Source: Mesorhizobium sp.
Lineage (GTDB): Bacteria; Pseudomonadota; Alphaproteobacteria; Rhizobiales; Rhizobiaceae
Direction: 5' to 3'
NCBI GenBank assembly: GCA_004020875.1
Contig: SAPZ01000006.1
Span: 1-64,000, forward strand
Length of the DNA: 64,000 nucleotides
Shown here in pieces: positions 45,363-54,935 of this stretch (its first letter is position 1; every line of letters starts with the position of its first letter). The position numbers and the translations under genes were made by a program. The notes under the pieces were generated by a model. It was given only the letters and a program-made list of their open reading frames with translations, did no database searches and was not told the DNA's origin.

Positions 45363-46387
45363 GCCGCGCTCCTCAGGCCGGTCGACTGCGCGCCGTCGAC
45401 AAACGCGCGGCGCAATTCGGCAATGACTTCGCCCGGCGCGAAGGATGTGAGAATGCGTTTCCGCTGCTCGGCAGAAGCTTCGGGAGCATGGCGGTCGAGA
45501 TACCAGCCGAGATGCTTGCGCGCCTGGCGCAGCCCGCCTTCGATGCCGTAGAGCGCGAGCATGTCGTCGTAATGCGACACGACGTAATCGGTCAGCTCTT
45601 GCGGCGTGAATGGAATGCCTTGTGCTTTTGCACCAGCCGCGGCTGTCGCAATGCTGCCCGCGGCCCATGGCGCGCCATAGTGCGCGCGACCGATCATCAC
45701 GGCGTCGGCGCCGGACTGTTCGAGGATTGTCGCCGCTTCCTCCGGCGAGCAGACATCCCCGTTCGCCACCACGGGAATTGACACGGCGTCCTTGACGCGG
45801 GCGATGGCGCGCCAATCGGCTTTGCCCTGGTAGAACTGACAGCGCGTGCGGCCATGCACGGTCACCATCCTGACGCCGACCTGTTCGGCACGGCGCGCCA
45901 GCATTGGGGCGTTGAGCGCGCTTTCGTCCCAGCCGAGCCGCATCTTGACCGTCACCGGCACCGAAACGGCGCCGACCACCGCCTCGATCAGCGACAGGGC
46001 GTGGTCGAGGTCCCGCATCAGCGCCGAACCGGCATAGCCGCCGGTCACCTTCTTTGCCGGGCAGCCCATGTTGATGTCGATGATATCAGCGCCCTCGCCC
46101 GCCGCGATTCGCGCGCCCTCACCCATATGGACGGCCTCGCGGCCGGCCAGCTGAACCATATGTACGGGCAGGCCGGAATGACGTATACGCAGGTCGCAGC
46201 CGGCCCTGCCCTTAGCCAGTTCGCCGCTTGCCACCATTTCCGATACGACCAGGCCCGCGCCATGCGCGTGGGCGCGCTGCCGGAACGGCTCGTCGGTGAT
46301 GCCGGACATCGGCGCGAGGAAAACGCGGTTGCGAATTTTTACTCCGCCGATGTCGAGTGGCGATGCCAATGTGGTCGGTTCAGCCAT
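45359..46387 (-). CDS. dusB: tRNA-dihydrouridine synthase DusB (NifR3-like)
   Basis: 342 residues from the ATG at 46387 ([15 protein letters not shown]). FMN-binding TIM barrel: [15 protein letters not shown], the catalytic Cys region [45 protein letters not shown] and [13 protein letters not shown]. It reduces uridines in tRNA. The dusB-ntrBC operon is the well-known nifR3-ntrBC arrangement. Confidence 0.96.
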   Translation of the reverse strand: MAEPTTLASPLDIGGVKIRNRVFLAPMSGITDEPFRQRAHAHGAGLVVSEMVASGELAKGRAGCDLRIRHSGLPVHMVQLAGREAVHMGEGARIAAGEGADIIDINMGCPAKKVTGGYAGSALMRDLDHALSLIEAVVGAVSVPVTVKMRLGWDESALNAPMLARRAEQVGVRMVTVHGRTRCQFYQGKADWRAIARVKDAVSIPVVANGDVCSPEEAATILEQSGADAVMIGRAHYGAPWAAGSIATAAAGAKAQGIPFTPQELTDYVVSHYDDMLALYGIEGGLRQARKHLGWYLDRHAPEASAEQRKRILTSFAPGEVIAELRRAFVDGAQSTGLRSAA

Positions 46388-46511
46388 GCACAAAAACCAA
46401 GCATTTTCGATCGTTGCACATTCTCTAGCCAGAAGCGCGGCGTTGTGCAACGCGCAATGACGTCACATTAAGGCGCATTTTGGAAAATGCTGGCCTTCGG
46501 CCATCACCCCG

Positions 46512-46629
46512 ACTAGAGCATGATGCCGAAAAGTGTGAGCGGTTTTCGGCCGACATCATGCTCTACTTCTTTGATTTAGAGACGGATTCAGATTTCAGGT
46601 CGAATCGACCTGAAATCATCCGGCTCTAG
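46512..46629. repeat. RIME-like double-hairpin intergenic repeat
   Basis: About 118 bp between dusB and ispDF. Bounded by CTAGAG and CTCTAG. The first hairpin pairs TAGAGCATGATG with CATCATGCTCTA and encloses a second pair GCCGAAAA/TTTTCGGC. The second hairpin is a perfect 12-bp stem, GATTTCAGGTCG with CGACCTGAAATC around AAT (46591-46617). This layout matches the palindromic repeats scattered in Rhizobiales intergenic DNA. The rest of this 253-bp gap holds no gene. Confidence 0.75.
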
Positions 46630-46640
46630 GACCGATCGGA

Positions 46641-47867
46641 ATGAGCGAGGCAAGCGGAAAGCAAGCGTCTCCAGGCGGCGGGATCGGGGTGGTGATTGTT
46701 GCCGCCGGCCGAGGCGCGCGCGCCGGACAGGCCGACGGTCCGAAGCAGTATCAGCGCATCGGCGGCCGTGCCGTTATCGCCCATACTCTGGATATCTTTC
46801 TCTCCCATCCGTTGATCGGCCCGGTTGTTGTCGCCATCCACGCTGACGATGCCGAGCTTTTGCAACGCGCCGCAGGGGCGCACGCCGAACGTCTCATCAC
46901 TGTTATCGGCGGCCCGTCGCGCCAGGCCTCCGTCCGGCTCGGCCTCCTTGCGCTGAGGGACCAGGCACCTGAAAAGGTGCTTGTGCACGACGCTGTCCGC
47001 CCGTTCGTCGATGCCGGGCTGATCGATCGCACCATCGAGGCCATCGGCGAGCGCCACGGCGCCCTGCCCGCCCTTCCCGTTGCCGATACGCTGAAACGGG
47101 AATCGGCCACCGGCATGATCGATGAGACGGTGTCGAGAGCCGGCCTTCATGCGGCGCAGACGCCGCAGGGTTTTCCGTTCTGGCCGCTGCTTGCGGCGCA
47201 TGAGAAGGCGCATCATCTCGGCAAGGCGGAATTCACGGACGACGCGGCGATCGCCGAATGGGCACAGATACCGGTCAGGATCGTTCCGGGTTCGCCGGAC
47301 AACGTCAAACTCACCTGGGCAAGGGACATCGCATTGGCCGACCAGCGGCTCTCGAGCGCGCAGCAGCGCTTCCCGGATATTCGCACCGGCAATGGCTACG
47401 ACGTGCATGCGTTCGAGCCCGGCGACCATGTTACGCTCTGCGGCGTTGCCATTCCCTATGAACGAAAACTCTCCGGCCACTCAGACGCCGATGTCGGGCT
47501 GCACGCGCTGACAGATGCGCTGCTCGCCACCTGCGGCGCCGGGGACATCGGCACGCATTTCCCGCCCTCGGACCCGCAATGGAAGGGTGCTCCCTCGAAG
47601 ATCTTCGTCGAGCACGCGGCAAAGCTGGTGCGCGAGCGCGGCGGCCGCATCGCCAACGCCGACATCACACTGATCTGCGAGGCGCCGCGCGTCGGGCCGC
47701 ATCGCGCGGCGATGACGGAGGCGCTTTCCGCCATGCTGGGTATTGCGCCCGAGCGCATTTCGATCAAGGCCACGACCAATGAGAAGCTCGGCTTTGTCGG
47801 GCGCGGCGAAGGTATCGCCGCGATCGCCACGGCCAGCGTCGTCTATCCGGGAGAGGTGCCGGCATGA
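46641..47867 (+). CDS. ispDF: Bifunctional IspD/IspF (MEP cytidylyltransferase / MECDP synthase)
   Basis: 408 residues, a fusion of two isoprenoid enzymes. Residues 1-235 are Isp[45 protein letters not shown], and [12 protein letters not shown]. Residues 248-408 are Isp[20 protein letters not shown] with the zinc Asp-x-His, [17 protein letters not shown], and [10 protein letters not shown]. Together they catalyse two steps of the MEP pathway in the cytoplasm; IspE is absent here. The fusion is known in rhizobia. Confidence 0.96.
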   Translation: MSEASGKQASPGGGIGVVIVAAGRGARAGQADGPKQYQRIGGRAVIAHTLDIFLSHPLIGPVVVAIHADDAELLQRAAGAHAERLITVIGGPSRQASVRLGLLALRDQAPEKVLVHDAVRPFVDAGLIDRTIEAIGERHGALPALPVADTLKRESATGMIDETVSRAGLHAAQTPQGFPFWPLLAAHEKAHHLGKAEFTDDAAIAEWAQIPVRIVPGSPDNVKLTWARDIALADQRLSSAQQRFPDIRTGNGYDVHAFEPGDHVTLCGVAIPYERKLSGHSDADVGLHALTDALLATCGAGDIGTHFPPSDPQWKGAPSKIFVEHAAKLVRERGGRIANADITLICEAPRVGPHRAAMTEALSAMLGIAPERISIKATTNEKLGFVGRGEGIAAIATASVVYPGEVPA

Positions 47868-48352
47868 GCAACGCCGAACTGGCTATCGCTTTGCTTCAGG
47901 CCTGCCAGCAGCGCGGCATCATGCTGGCGACGGCCGAAAGCTGCACCGGCGGCCTGATCATCGCCGCACTGACCGACATCGCCGGCTCCTCCGTCGTGGT
48001 CGATCGTGGCTTCATCACCTATTCCAACGAAGCCAAGATGGAGATGCTCGGCGTTTCCGCCGCCACGCTCGACGCGCATGGCGCGGTCTCGCGCGAGACA
48101 GTGCTGGAGATGGCCGCGGGCGCGTTAGCGCACTCGCAAGCAAGCCTCTCGCTCGCCGTCACCGGCATCGCCGGTCCGAGCGGCGGCTCGGCGGACAAGC
48201 CGGTCGGCCTTGTCTGGTTCGGGATTGCATTGGCCGGACTGCCTGTCGTCGCCGAACGGCAATTGTTCGGTCAAAAAGGCCGCGAATTCATCCGGCACGA
48301 GACGGTGCGGCACGCGCTGCAACTCGGCTTGGGTGCGCTTGGAGAGCGTTAG
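47864..48352 (+). CDS. CinA C-terminal domain protein (nicotinamide-nucleotide amidohydrolase type)
   Basis: 162 residues, overlapping ispDF by ATGA. It is the stand-alone amidase domain (PncC-like): [39 protein letters not shown], and [22 protein letters not shown]. It deamidates NMN to nicotinic acid mononucleotide in the NAD salvage path. The 3' end overlaps the convergent coq10-type gene by 4 bp, with no room for a separate terminator. Confidence 0.9.
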   Translation: MSNAELAIALLQACQQRGIMLATAESCTGGLIIAALTDIAGSSVVVDRGFITYSNEAKMEMLGVSAATLDAHGAVSRETVLEMAAGALAHSQASLSLAVTGIAGPSGGSADKPVGLVWFGIALAGLPVVAERQLFGQKGREFIRHETVRHALQLGLGALGER

Positions 48353-48804
48353 GCCGGCTTTGCGCCGTAGATGACGTCGGCGCGCTTCTCGAAGGCTTCC
48401 GAGAACATGCGGAAGGCGCGGTCAAACATCGTGCCCATCAGCGCGCCGAGAATGCGGCTCTTGAATTCGTAGTCAATGAAGAAATGCACCTCGCAACCGC
48501 CGTCGGCGGGATCGAAGCGCCAGATGTTGCTGAGATATTTGAACGGGCCGTCGATGTATTTGACGTCGATGGCGTTCTCGTCGGGCTTGAGCAGCACCTG
48601 TGTCGTGAAGGTCTCGCGTATCGCCTTGTAGCCGATGCTCATGTCAGCGACCAGGATGGTGCGGCCGTCGCGCTCCTTGCGCGAGCGCACGGTGAGCGAT
48701 TCACAGAGCGGCAGGAATTGCGGGTAGGCTTCGATGTCCGCCACCAGCGCGAACATCTCCTGGGGCGTATGCGCGACGCGGCGTGTCGCCTCGAATTTCG
48801 GCAT
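48349..48804 (-). CDS. COQ10/RatA-type START-domain ubiquinone-binding protein
   Basis: 151 residues. Single helix-grip domain: RRVAHTPQEMFALVADIEAYPQFLPLCESLTV, the conserved WRFDP, and CEVHFFIDYEFKSRILGALMG. In alphaproteobacteria and mitochondria this protein helps deliver ubiquinone; some homologues are labelled RatA toxins. It is 6 bp downstream of lipA and convergent with the cinA-type gene. Confidence 0.88.
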   Translation of the reverse strand: MPKFEATRRVAHTPQEMFALVADIEAYPQFLPLCESLTVRSRKERDGRTILVADMSIGYKAIRETFTTQVLLKPDENAIDVKYIDGPFKYLSNIWRFDPADGGCEVHFFIDYEFKSRILGALMGTMFDRAFRMFSEAFEKRADVIYGAKPA

Positions 48805-48810
48805 TGAAGA

Positions 48811-49776
48811 TCAGCTGGCCTTCGCGAGCTGCGCCTCGCGCGCTGCGCGCAGCCTGGCGAAATCCTCGCCGGCGTGGTGGGAGGAGCGCGTCAGCGGGCT
48901 CGACGCCATCAGCAGAAAACCCTTTGTCTTGCCGATCGTCTCGTACGACTTGAACTCGTCCGGCGGGACGAAGCGGATCACCGGATGGTGCTTCTTCGAC
49001 GGCTGCAGGTACTGGCCGATAGTCATGAAGTCGACATTGGCCGACCGCAGATCGTCCATCAATTGCAGCACTTCGTTCCGCTCCTCGCCGAGACCGACCA
49101 TGATGCCCGATTTGGTGAAGATTGACGCGTCGATCTCTTTCACGCGCTGCAGCAGCCGGATCGAGTGGAAGTAACGTGCGCCGGGCCGAACCGTCAGGTA
49201 GTTCGACGGCACGGTTTCGAGATTGTGGTTGAAGACGTCGGGCTTAGCGGCAACGACGATCTCCAGCGCGCCATCCTTGCGCAGGAAGTCGGGCGTCAGG
49301 ATTTCGATTGTCGTCGAAGGGGCTTCCGCGCGGATTGCATGGATGACGTCGGCGAAATGCTGCGCGCCGCCATCGGCCAAATCGTCGCGGTCGACTGAGG
49401 TGATGACGACGTGGCTCAGCCCCATCTGCTTGACCGCATGCGCGACGCGGGCCGGCTCATCTGGATCAAGCGCGGTCGGGATGCCCGTGGCGACATTGCA
49501 AAAGGCGCAGGCGCGCGTGCAGATCTCACCCATGATCATGAAGGTGGCGTGCTTCTTGTCCCAGCATTCGCCGATGTTCGGGCAGCCGGCTTCCTCGCAC
49601 ACCGTCACCAGCTTGTTCGATTTCACGATCTCGCGCGTCTCGGAATAGCCTCTGGAGACCGGCGCCTTGACTCGGATCCAGTCGGGCTTGCGCAATACCT
49701 CCTGGTCGGGCCGGTGCGCCTTCTCAGGATGCCGCGGGCGCGGCTGGTTGGCGATCGTGTCTACGACTGTGACCAT
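48811..49776 (-). CDS. lipA: Lipoyl synthase
   Basis: 321 residues. Two iron-sulphur sites: the auxiliary set in [12 protein letters not shown] and the radical-[11 protein letters not shown]. Also [17 protein letters not shown] at the front and the C-terminal [15 protein letters not shown] serine. It inserts sulphur into octanoyl groups on lipoyl domains, including that of the E2 encoded downstream in coordinates 52569-53933. Located between glsB and the coq10-type gene. Confidence 0.97.
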   Translation of the reverse strand: MVTVVDTIANQPRPRHPEKAHRPDQEVLRKPDWIRVKAPVSRGYSETREIVKSNKLVTVCEEAGCPNIGECWDKKHATFMIMGEICTRACAFCNVATGIPTALDPDEPARVAHAVKQMGLSHVVITSVDRDDLADGGAQHFADVIHAIRAEAPSTTIEILTPDFLRKDGALEIVVAAKPDVFNHNLETVPSNYLTVRPGARYFHSIRLLQRVKEIDASIFTKSGIMVGLGEERNEVLQLMDDLRSANVDFMTIGQYLQPSKKHHPVIRFVPPDEFKSYETIGKTKGFLLMASSPLTRSSHHAGEDFARLRAAREAQLAKAS

Positions 49777-49845
49777 CTCAAACCCTTCGCGGCCGCGATT
49801 TAGCTAGCCGCCTGTCTTTCGTCATCTAGGACTTTTCGCGGCAAA

Positions 49846-49879
49846 GAAAAAGGCCGGGGCAGCGCATGCCGCCACGGCC
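49846..49879 (-). terminator. Terminator after the GlsB-type gene
   Basis: On the minus strand a GGCCG-type stem with GCATGC at its centre closes with CGGCC and runs into TTTTTCTTT. It lies between glsB and lipA. Confidence 0.7.
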
Positions 49880-49904
49880 ATTTTCGCATAGCGGCGGCTT
49901 TTGC

Positions 49905-50162
49905 TCAGCGGCGAACGAGCCGCCCCACGAAGATCAGCAGGCAGGCGCCGATGAAGCCGGTGATCAGATAGGCGACCCAGCCGACACCGAACGACTGGAT
50001 GTTGAGGGCCTGCAGGATCGCGTTCAGCACGATCGCGCCAACGATGCCCATGATGATGTTCATGAAGATGCCGGTGTTGCTCTTCATGACCATCTCGGCG
50101 AACCAGCCCGCCAGGCCGCCGACGATTATGGCTGCGATCCAGCCGACGCCATTGATATGCAT
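49905..50162 (-). CDS. GlsB/YeaQ/YmgE-family small membrane stress protein
   Basis: 85 residues with three hydrophobic helices and the family pattern WIAAIIVGGLAGWFAEMVMK, GIFMNIIMGIVGAIVLNAIL, and VAYLITGFIGACLLIFVGRL. These transglycosylase-associated-type proteins are induced by stress; the mechanism is unknown. It lies between lpd and lipA as in other rhizobia and has a terminator of its own. Confidence 0.88.
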   Translation of the reverse strand: MHINGVGWIAAIIVGGLAGWFAEMVMKSNTGIFMNIIMGIVGAIVLNAILQALNIQSFGVGWVAYLITGFIGACLLIFVGRLVRR

Positions 50163-50267
50163 GTGCCAATTCCTCCTCGATCAGGTGAAAATGCATCCGG
50201 ATACGAACTGCCTTGCCGTCAGATTTCTCCGGCTGCCGCGTGTGAGTCTCACCCGACCAACTTAGCA

Positions 50268-50340
50268 CGGATTGGCCGTCTATTACCGATAGGCGATCCA
50301 TCACCGATTGGTGACCCGTTATCGGTTGGTCACTTGTCAC
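50268..50340. repeat. Four imperfect 18-19-bp tandem repeats running into the lpd stop
   Basis: Units start at 50268, 50287, 50305 and 50323 with consensus near CGATTGGTGACCCATCAC. The last overlaps the lpd stop codon. Units share CG-A/G-TTGG and end in TAC/CAC/TAT. The pattern lies between lpd and glsB. Confidence 0.65.
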
Positions 50341-51785
50341 GCGTTCAAAGCGCGGCCATAGGCGTCGAGCACGCTCTCCTTCATCATCTCCGACAGCGTC
50401 GGATGCGGGAAGATGGTGTGCATCAGCTCTTCCTCGGTGGTCTCCAGGTTCATTGCCACGACAAAACCCTGGATGAGCTCGGTCACCTCGGCGCCCACCA
50501 TGTGCGCGCCGAGAAGCTGCCCGGTCTTCTTGTCGAAGATGGTCTTGACGAAGCCCTGGTCCTCGCCGAGCGCGATGGCCTTGCCGTTGGCGCTGAAGGG
50601 GAAGCGGCCGACGCGGATGTCCTTGCCTTCGGCCTTGGCCTTGGCTTCGGTCAGACCGACCGAGGCGACCTGCGGACTGCAATATGTGCAGCCGGGGATC
50701 TTCAGCTTGTCGATGGCGTGCACGCCCGGGAAATTGGCTATCTTCTCGATGCAGACGACGCCCTCATGCTCGGCCTTGTGGGCAAGCATAGGCGGGCCGG
50801 CGACGTCGCCGATGGCGTAGATGCCCGGCACATTGGTCTTGCCGTAGCCGTCGACGACGACGCAGCCGCGGTCGGTCTTCACGCCGAGCGCCTCAAGGCC
50901 AAGGTTTTCGATGTTGCCCTGCACGCCGACGGCCGAGATCATGCGATCGGCGGTGATCTTCTCGACCTTGCCGTCCTTCATCTCGACATGCGCGGTAACT
51001 GAGTTGGCGCCCTTTTCGACCTTGGTCACCTTGGCTTCGAGGATGATCTTCATCCCCTGCTTCTCGAACTGCTTCTGCGCGAATTTCGACACCTCGACGT
51101 CCTCGACCGGCATGACCTGAGGCAGCAGCTCGACCACCGTCACGTCCGCGCCCATGGTGCGGTAGAAGGAGGCGAACTCGATGCCGATGGCGCCGGAGCC
51201 CATCACCAGCAGCGACTTCGGCATTTCCTTCGGCACCATCGCCTCGAAATAGGTCCAGATCAGCTTGCCGTCCGGCTCGATGCCGGGCAACGCGCGCGGC
51301 CGGGCGCCGGTCGCGAGAATAATGTGCTTGGCCGTGTAGGTGCCCTCGCCCTTGACGCCTTTCGGCACCGGCGGCTGCGGCTCCATCGCCTTCTTGGCCA
51401 TCTTCGAAACGACGACCTCACCGGGCTTGGAAAGCTTGGCCTCGCCCCAGATGACGTCGACTTTGTTCTTCTTCATCAAAAAGCCGACGCCGGTGTTCAG
51501 CCTGAGCGACACTTTTCGCGAGCGGTCGACGACGGCGGCCGTGTCGGGGCTGACCTTGCCGCCTTCGAGCTTCAGGCCATAGTCCTTGAGGTGATCCGAA
51601 TAATGCATGATCTCGGCTGAGCGCAGCAGTGCCTTGGTCGGTATGCAGCCCCAGTTGAGGCAGATGCCGCCCAGATGCTCGCGCTCGACGATCGCCGTCT
51701 TGAAGCCAAGCTGGGCGGAGCGGACCGCCGTGACATAGCCGCCGGGGCCCGAGCCGATGATGATGACGTCGTAGGATTCAGCCAC
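50337..51785 (-). CDS. lpd: Dihydrolipoamide dehydrogenase (E3)
   Basis: 482 residues from a GTG at 51785 with GGGAG upstream. FAD-binding IIIGSGPGGYVTAVRSAQLG, redox disulphide GGICLNWGCIPTKALL, an NAD site LVMGSGAIGIEFASFY, and a C-terminal His-Glu pair in HTIFPHPTLSEMM. It reoxidises lipoyl groups of 2-oxoacid dehydrogenases. It follows the SGNH hydrolase gene in the complex operon. Confidence 0.96.
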   Translation of the reverse strand: MAESYDVIIIGSGPGGYVTAVRSAQLGFKTAIVEREHLGGICLNWGCIPTKALLRSAEIMHYSDHLKDYGLKLEGGKVSPDTAAVVDRSRKVSLRLNTGVGFLMKKNKVDVIWGEAKLSKPGEVVVSKMAKKAMEPQPPVPKGVKGEGTYTAKHIILATGARPRALPGIEPDGKLIWTYFEAMVPKEMPKSLLVMGSGAIGIEFASFYRTMGADVTVVELLPQVMPVEDVEVSKFAQKQFEKQGMKIILEAKVTKVEKGANSVTAHVEMKDGKVEKITADRMISAVGVQGNIENLGLEALGVKTDRGCVVVDGYGKTNVPGIYAIGDVAGPPMLAHKAEHEGVVCIEKIANFPGVHAIDKLKIPGCTYCSPQVASVGLTEAKAKAEGKDIRVGRFPFSANGKAIALGEDQGFVKTIFDKKTGQLLGAHMVGAEVTELIQGFVVAMNLETTEEELMHTIFPHPTLSEMMKESVLDAYGRALNA

Positions 51786-51813
51786 GGGGTTTTCTCCCTG
51801 ATCTTTCTGAAGG

Positions 51814-52452
51814 TTAGAGTGAGAGCATCACGCGCACGAGCGGCGCCAGCGCCTTGCCGATGTTGCGTGTGTTCTCGGCATCGAGATGGACGCCGTCCAG
51901 CGGCGTCGTGACGGCCACCGTGCCGGCATCGAAAAAGCCGCAGCCGACCTCGTCGGCAAGCAGCGAATATTGCGGCGCCAGACGCTTGGAGGCGTCGTCG
52001 CCGCCGGCGAACATTTCCTTGAATTCGGCATTGTCGGTGCGCGTAACCGCCGGCGGCGCGACGATGAGGATCTGCGGCGCGGGCCAATCGAATGGATAGT
52101 CATGGCCGCGCACGATGTCGATCAGGCGCTGGATGCCCTGCTTGGCGGCCACCGGATTGCCATGGATCCAGGGCTTCATGTCGTTCGCACCAAGCATGAT
52201 GATGATCAAGTCGAGAGGCGCATGGCTGGTCAGGATCGTCGGCAGCACACGCGCGCCATTGCGGTCCGCGCCGGCCAGATTGTCGTCGAAGGCCGTGGTG
52301 CGGCCATTGAGGCCTTCGGCGATGACCTGGATATCGTCGCCGAGCTCAGCCCGAAGCACGCTTGGCCAGCGATCCTCGAGCGCATGGCGCCCGAGGCTGG
52401 CGGCGTCATAGCCCCAGGTGAGAGAATCGCCGTAGCAGAGAATCGTTTTCAT
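51814..52452 (-). CDS. SGNH/GDSL-family hydrolase (arylesterase-like)
   Basis: 212 residues. The four blocks are present: GDSLTWGYD with the catalytic Ser near residue 9, GLNGRTT, GANDMKPW, and the DGVHLD pair near the C-terminus. No signal peptide is seen, so it is cytoplasmic. The family includes arylesterases and acyl-CoA thioesterases. It lies between the E2 and E3 genes, as its homologue does in rhizobial pyruvate dehydrogenase operons; its role there is unknown. Confidence 0.9.
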   Translation of the reverse strand: MKTILCYGDSLTWGYDAASLGRHALEDRWPSVLRAELGDDIQVIAEGLNGRTTAFDDNLAGADRNGARVLPTILTSHAPLDLIIIMLGANDMKPWIHGNPVAAKQGIQRLIDIVRGHDYPFDWPAPQILIVAPPAVTRTDNAEFKEMFAGGDDASKRLAPQYSLLADEVGCGFFDAGTVAVTTPLDGVHLDAENTRNIGKALAPLVRVMLSL

Positions 52453-52568
52453 GCTTTTGCCACACCCCTGCCGTCAACGGTCGACCAGGCCGCCGGCGTG
52501 CGATCCGCCCGACGGCAAGAACAAGGCGAAAAGGCCGGTGAAGAATTTCCGCACCGCCTTTTTCCGTC

Positions 52569-53933
52569 CTACACTAGCATGCCCATCGGGTTTTCGATCA
52601 TGCGCTTGAAGGCGCCGAGCAGTTCGGCGCCGAGCGCGCCATCGACCGCGCGGTGATCGGTCGAGAGCGTGACCGACATCACCGTGGCAATCTTGATCTC
52701 GCCCTTCTTCACCACCGCCCGCTCCTCGCCCGCGCCGACCGCCAGGATCGTCGCATGCGGGGGATTGATGACTGCGGCAAAATCCTTGATGCCGAACATG
52801 CCGAGATTGGACACCGCCGTCGTGCCGCCCTGATACTCTTCCGGCTTCAGCTTGCGGCTGCGGGCGCGGCTTGCCAGGTCCTTCATCTCGTTCGAGATGA
52901 CCGACAGCGTCTTTTCATCCGCGTGCCGGATGATCGGCGTGATCAGGCCGCCGGGAATCGACACCGCAACGCCGACATCGGCATGCTTGTGCTTGACCAT
53001 GGCGTTCTCGGTCCAGGAGGCGTTCGCATCCGGCACCGCCATCAGCGCCATGGCCATCGCCTTGATCACCAAGTCGTTGACGGAGAGCTTGTAGGCCGGA
53101 ACCTCCCCCGTGTCGGTCTTCCTCATCGGCGCCGCGGCATTGAGCTGCGTGCGCAGCGCCAGGAGCGCATCTAGCTCGCAATCCAGCGTCAGATAGAAAT
53201 GCGGGATGGTGGATTTCGCCTCGACCAGGCGGCGCGCGATGGTCTTGCGCATGTTGTCATGCGGGACAAGCTCGTAGGAGCCTTCCGCGAACAGCTTCAG
53301 CACCTGATCGTCCGACATAGGCTTGGATGCAGGAGCCGGAACGGACGAGACTTCGACCGGAATCCCGGCGGTCGGCTGAACAAGGGTGGTCGCACCTCTC
53401 GCGGCGACTGCGGCCTCAACGTCGGCTCGCACGACGCGGCCGCGCGGCCCACTGCCTTGTATTTCGGCTATCTTAAGACCGGCTTCCCGAGCCAAGCGGC
53501 GCGCCAGCGGCGTTGCGCGCGCGCCCTGCAATTGGCCAATCTCCCCCCTTGTGAGGGAGATGCCCGGCAGGGCAGAGGGGGGCGCGAAGGAACGAGACGT
53601 TGGCGAGACAGCGCCTCCCTCTGTCGGCCGCGCCGACAGCTCCCCCACGAGGGGAGAGATTTGCGCCTCACCCTGCTTGACGTCATAGAGCTCATCATCG
53701 GCATAAATCCACGCGACGGGCTCACCGACGGGAATGTCGACGCGCTCCTTGCCGGTGACATCGCGCAGAGTGCCGCTGGCCGGCGCGTCAATCTCCATCG
53801 CCGCCTTGTCGGTCTCGATCTCGAAGAGCACATCGCCCTTCTTGACCTTGGCTCCCTCTTCAGCGAACCAGCGCGAGATCTGGCCGGTCGCCATGTCCAT
53901 GTCGACCTTGGGAAGAATGACTTCTGTCGGCAT
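52569..53933 (-). CDS. Dihydrolipoamide acyltransferase (E2), acetoin-dehydrogenase-like, with repeat-derived linker
   Basis: 454 residues. Lipoyl domain at 1-80 with the lipoyl lysine in ETDKAAME (residue 43). Peripheral subunit-binding domain at about 138-175 (ATPLARRLAREAGLKIAEIQG). Catalytic domain with DHRAVDGALGAELL at the C-terminus. The start MPTEVILPKVDMDMATGQIS resembles acetoin-type E2 more than canonical rhizobial PdhC. Residues 91-132 of the linker come from a palindromic repeat (see repeat at 53538). Starts 3 bp after the E1beta stop. Confidence 0.92.
   Translation of the reverse strand: MPTEVILPKVDMDMATGQISRWFAEEGAKVKKGDVLFEIETDKAAMEIDAPASGTLRDVTGKERVDIPVGEPVAWIYADDELYDVKQGEAQISPLVGELSARPTEGGAVSPTSRSFAPPSALPGISLTRGEIGQLQGARATPLARRLAREAGLKIAEIQGSGPRGRVVRADVEAAVAARGATTLVQPTAGIPVEVSSVPAPASKPMSDDQVLKLFAEGSYELVPHDNMRKTIARRLVEAKSTIPHFYLTLDCELDALLALRTQLNAAAPMRKTDTGEVPAYKLSVNDLVIKAMAMALMAVPDANASWTENAMVKHKHADVGVAVSIPGGLITPIIRHADEKTLSVISNEMKDLASRARSRKLKPEEYQGGTTAVSNLGMFGIKDFAAVINPPHATILAVGAGEERAVVKKGEIKIATVMSVTLSTDHRAVDGALGAELLGAFKRMIENPMGMLV
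53538..53661. repeat. 124-bp double palindromic repeat inside the E2 gene
   Basis: Two inverted half-elements of about 48-51 bp, each built as AATCTC-CCCCT-GTG-GGGAG-hairpin-AGAGGG-GGCGC, are separated by a short spacer. Local hairpins are ATCTCCC/GGGAGAT, TGCCC/GGGCA, and CTGTCGGC/GCCGACAG. The design is that of Mesorhizobium intergenic repeats, yet it is fully translated in the E2 frame with no stop. Confidence 0.8.
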
Positions 53934-53936
53934 CGC

Positions 53937-54935
53937 TCAGCGGACCCCTTTCACGAGGTCGCGCGCGGCGGCGATGATGTCTGGAACCTGCGGCACCGTC
54001 GCCTTTTCAAGGTCCGGATTGTAGGGGATCGGCGTCTCGGCGCCGCCCAGGCGCACGATCGGCGCATCGAGATAATCGAAGGCCTCGCTTTCGGCGACAA
54101 GAGCGCTCACTTCCGCGCCGATGCCGAGCGTCTTCACCGCCTCGTAGACGCAGAGCAGGCGCGAGGTTTTCTTCACGCTGTCGATGATTGTCTGCCTGTC
54201 GATCGGCCGGATGGTGCGCAGGTCGACCACCTCGATGTCGATGCCCTCGCCTTCCAGCGCGGACGCGGCGTCGAGTGCCTTATGCACCATGACCGATGTC
54301 GCGACGATGGTGAGGTCGCGGCCCTCGCGGCGGACCTCGGCCTTGCCGATCGGGACCGTGTAGTGGCCTTCCGGCACATGGCCCTTCATCTTGTAGAGCA
54401 GCTTGTGCTCGAAGATCATGACCGGATCCGGATCGGCAACGGCGGCGAGCAACATCCCCTTGGCATCGTGCGGCGTCGCCGGCTGGATCACCTTGAGGCC
54501 AGGTACATGGCCGAGCCACGCTTCGAGGCTCTGGCTGTGCTGCGCGGCGGCACCCGTGCCGGACCCGGCCGGGAAACGCATCACCACTGGAACCGAAACC
54601 TCGCCGCCCAGCATGAAGCGCATCTTGGCCGCCTGGTTGACGATCTGCTCCATGCCGAGCGTGGCGAAATCCGAGAACTGGAATTCGAAGATCGGCCGCA
54701 TGCCGGTGACGGCCGCGCCCACCGCGACGCCGGCACCGCCCAGTTCGGAGATCGGCGTGTCGATCACCCGGTCGGTGCCGTAGCGCTCGACCAGGTCGCC
54801 GGTCACCTGGAAGGCACCGCCATAGACGCCGATGTCCTCGCCCATCAGGAAGACGCGGTCGTCCATGTCCATGGCGATCGCCATGGCTTCCTGGATCGCC
54901 TGGGCGTAGCTCAGTTCACGCACCGCAGCGTCCAT
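53937..54935 (-). CDS. 2-oxoacid dehydrogenase E1 component, beta subunit (acetoin-type)
   Basis: 332 residues from the ATG at 54935, sharing its A with the E1alpha stop (TGATG). Thiamine-diphosphate transketolase-like fold: [60 protein letters not shown], and [11 protein letters not shown]. It lacks the N-terminal lipoyl domain found in canonical rhizobial PdhB of about 460 residues. With E1alpha it decarboxylates a 2-oxoacid or acetoin. Confidence 0.92.
   Translation of the reverse strand: MDAAVRELSYAQAIQEAMAIAMDMDDRVFLMGEDIGVYGGAFQVTGDLVERYGTDRVIDTPISELGGAGVAVGAAVTGMRPIFEFQFSDFATLGMEQIVNQAAKMRFMLGGEVSVPVVMRFPAGSGTGAAAQHSQSLEAWLGHVPGLKVIQPATPHDAKGMLLAAVADPDPVMIFEHKLLYKMKGHVPEGHYTVPIGKAEVRREGRDLTIVATSVMVHKALDAASALEGEGIDIEVVDLRTIRPIDRQTIIDSVKKTSRLLCVYEAVKTLGIGAEVSALVAESEAFDYLDAPIVRLGGAETPIPYNPDLEKATVPQVPDIIAAARDLVKGVR

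Noticed and set aside
45363..45815. Extended N-terminus for NtrB
   Set aside because: The extension is the antisense-free shadow of dusB in another frame; the ATG at 45362 overlaps the dusB stop and begins a typical NtrB.
50268..50340. CRISPR-like array
   Set aside because: Units are contiguous with no unique spacers and no cas genes are present; these are simple tandem repeats.
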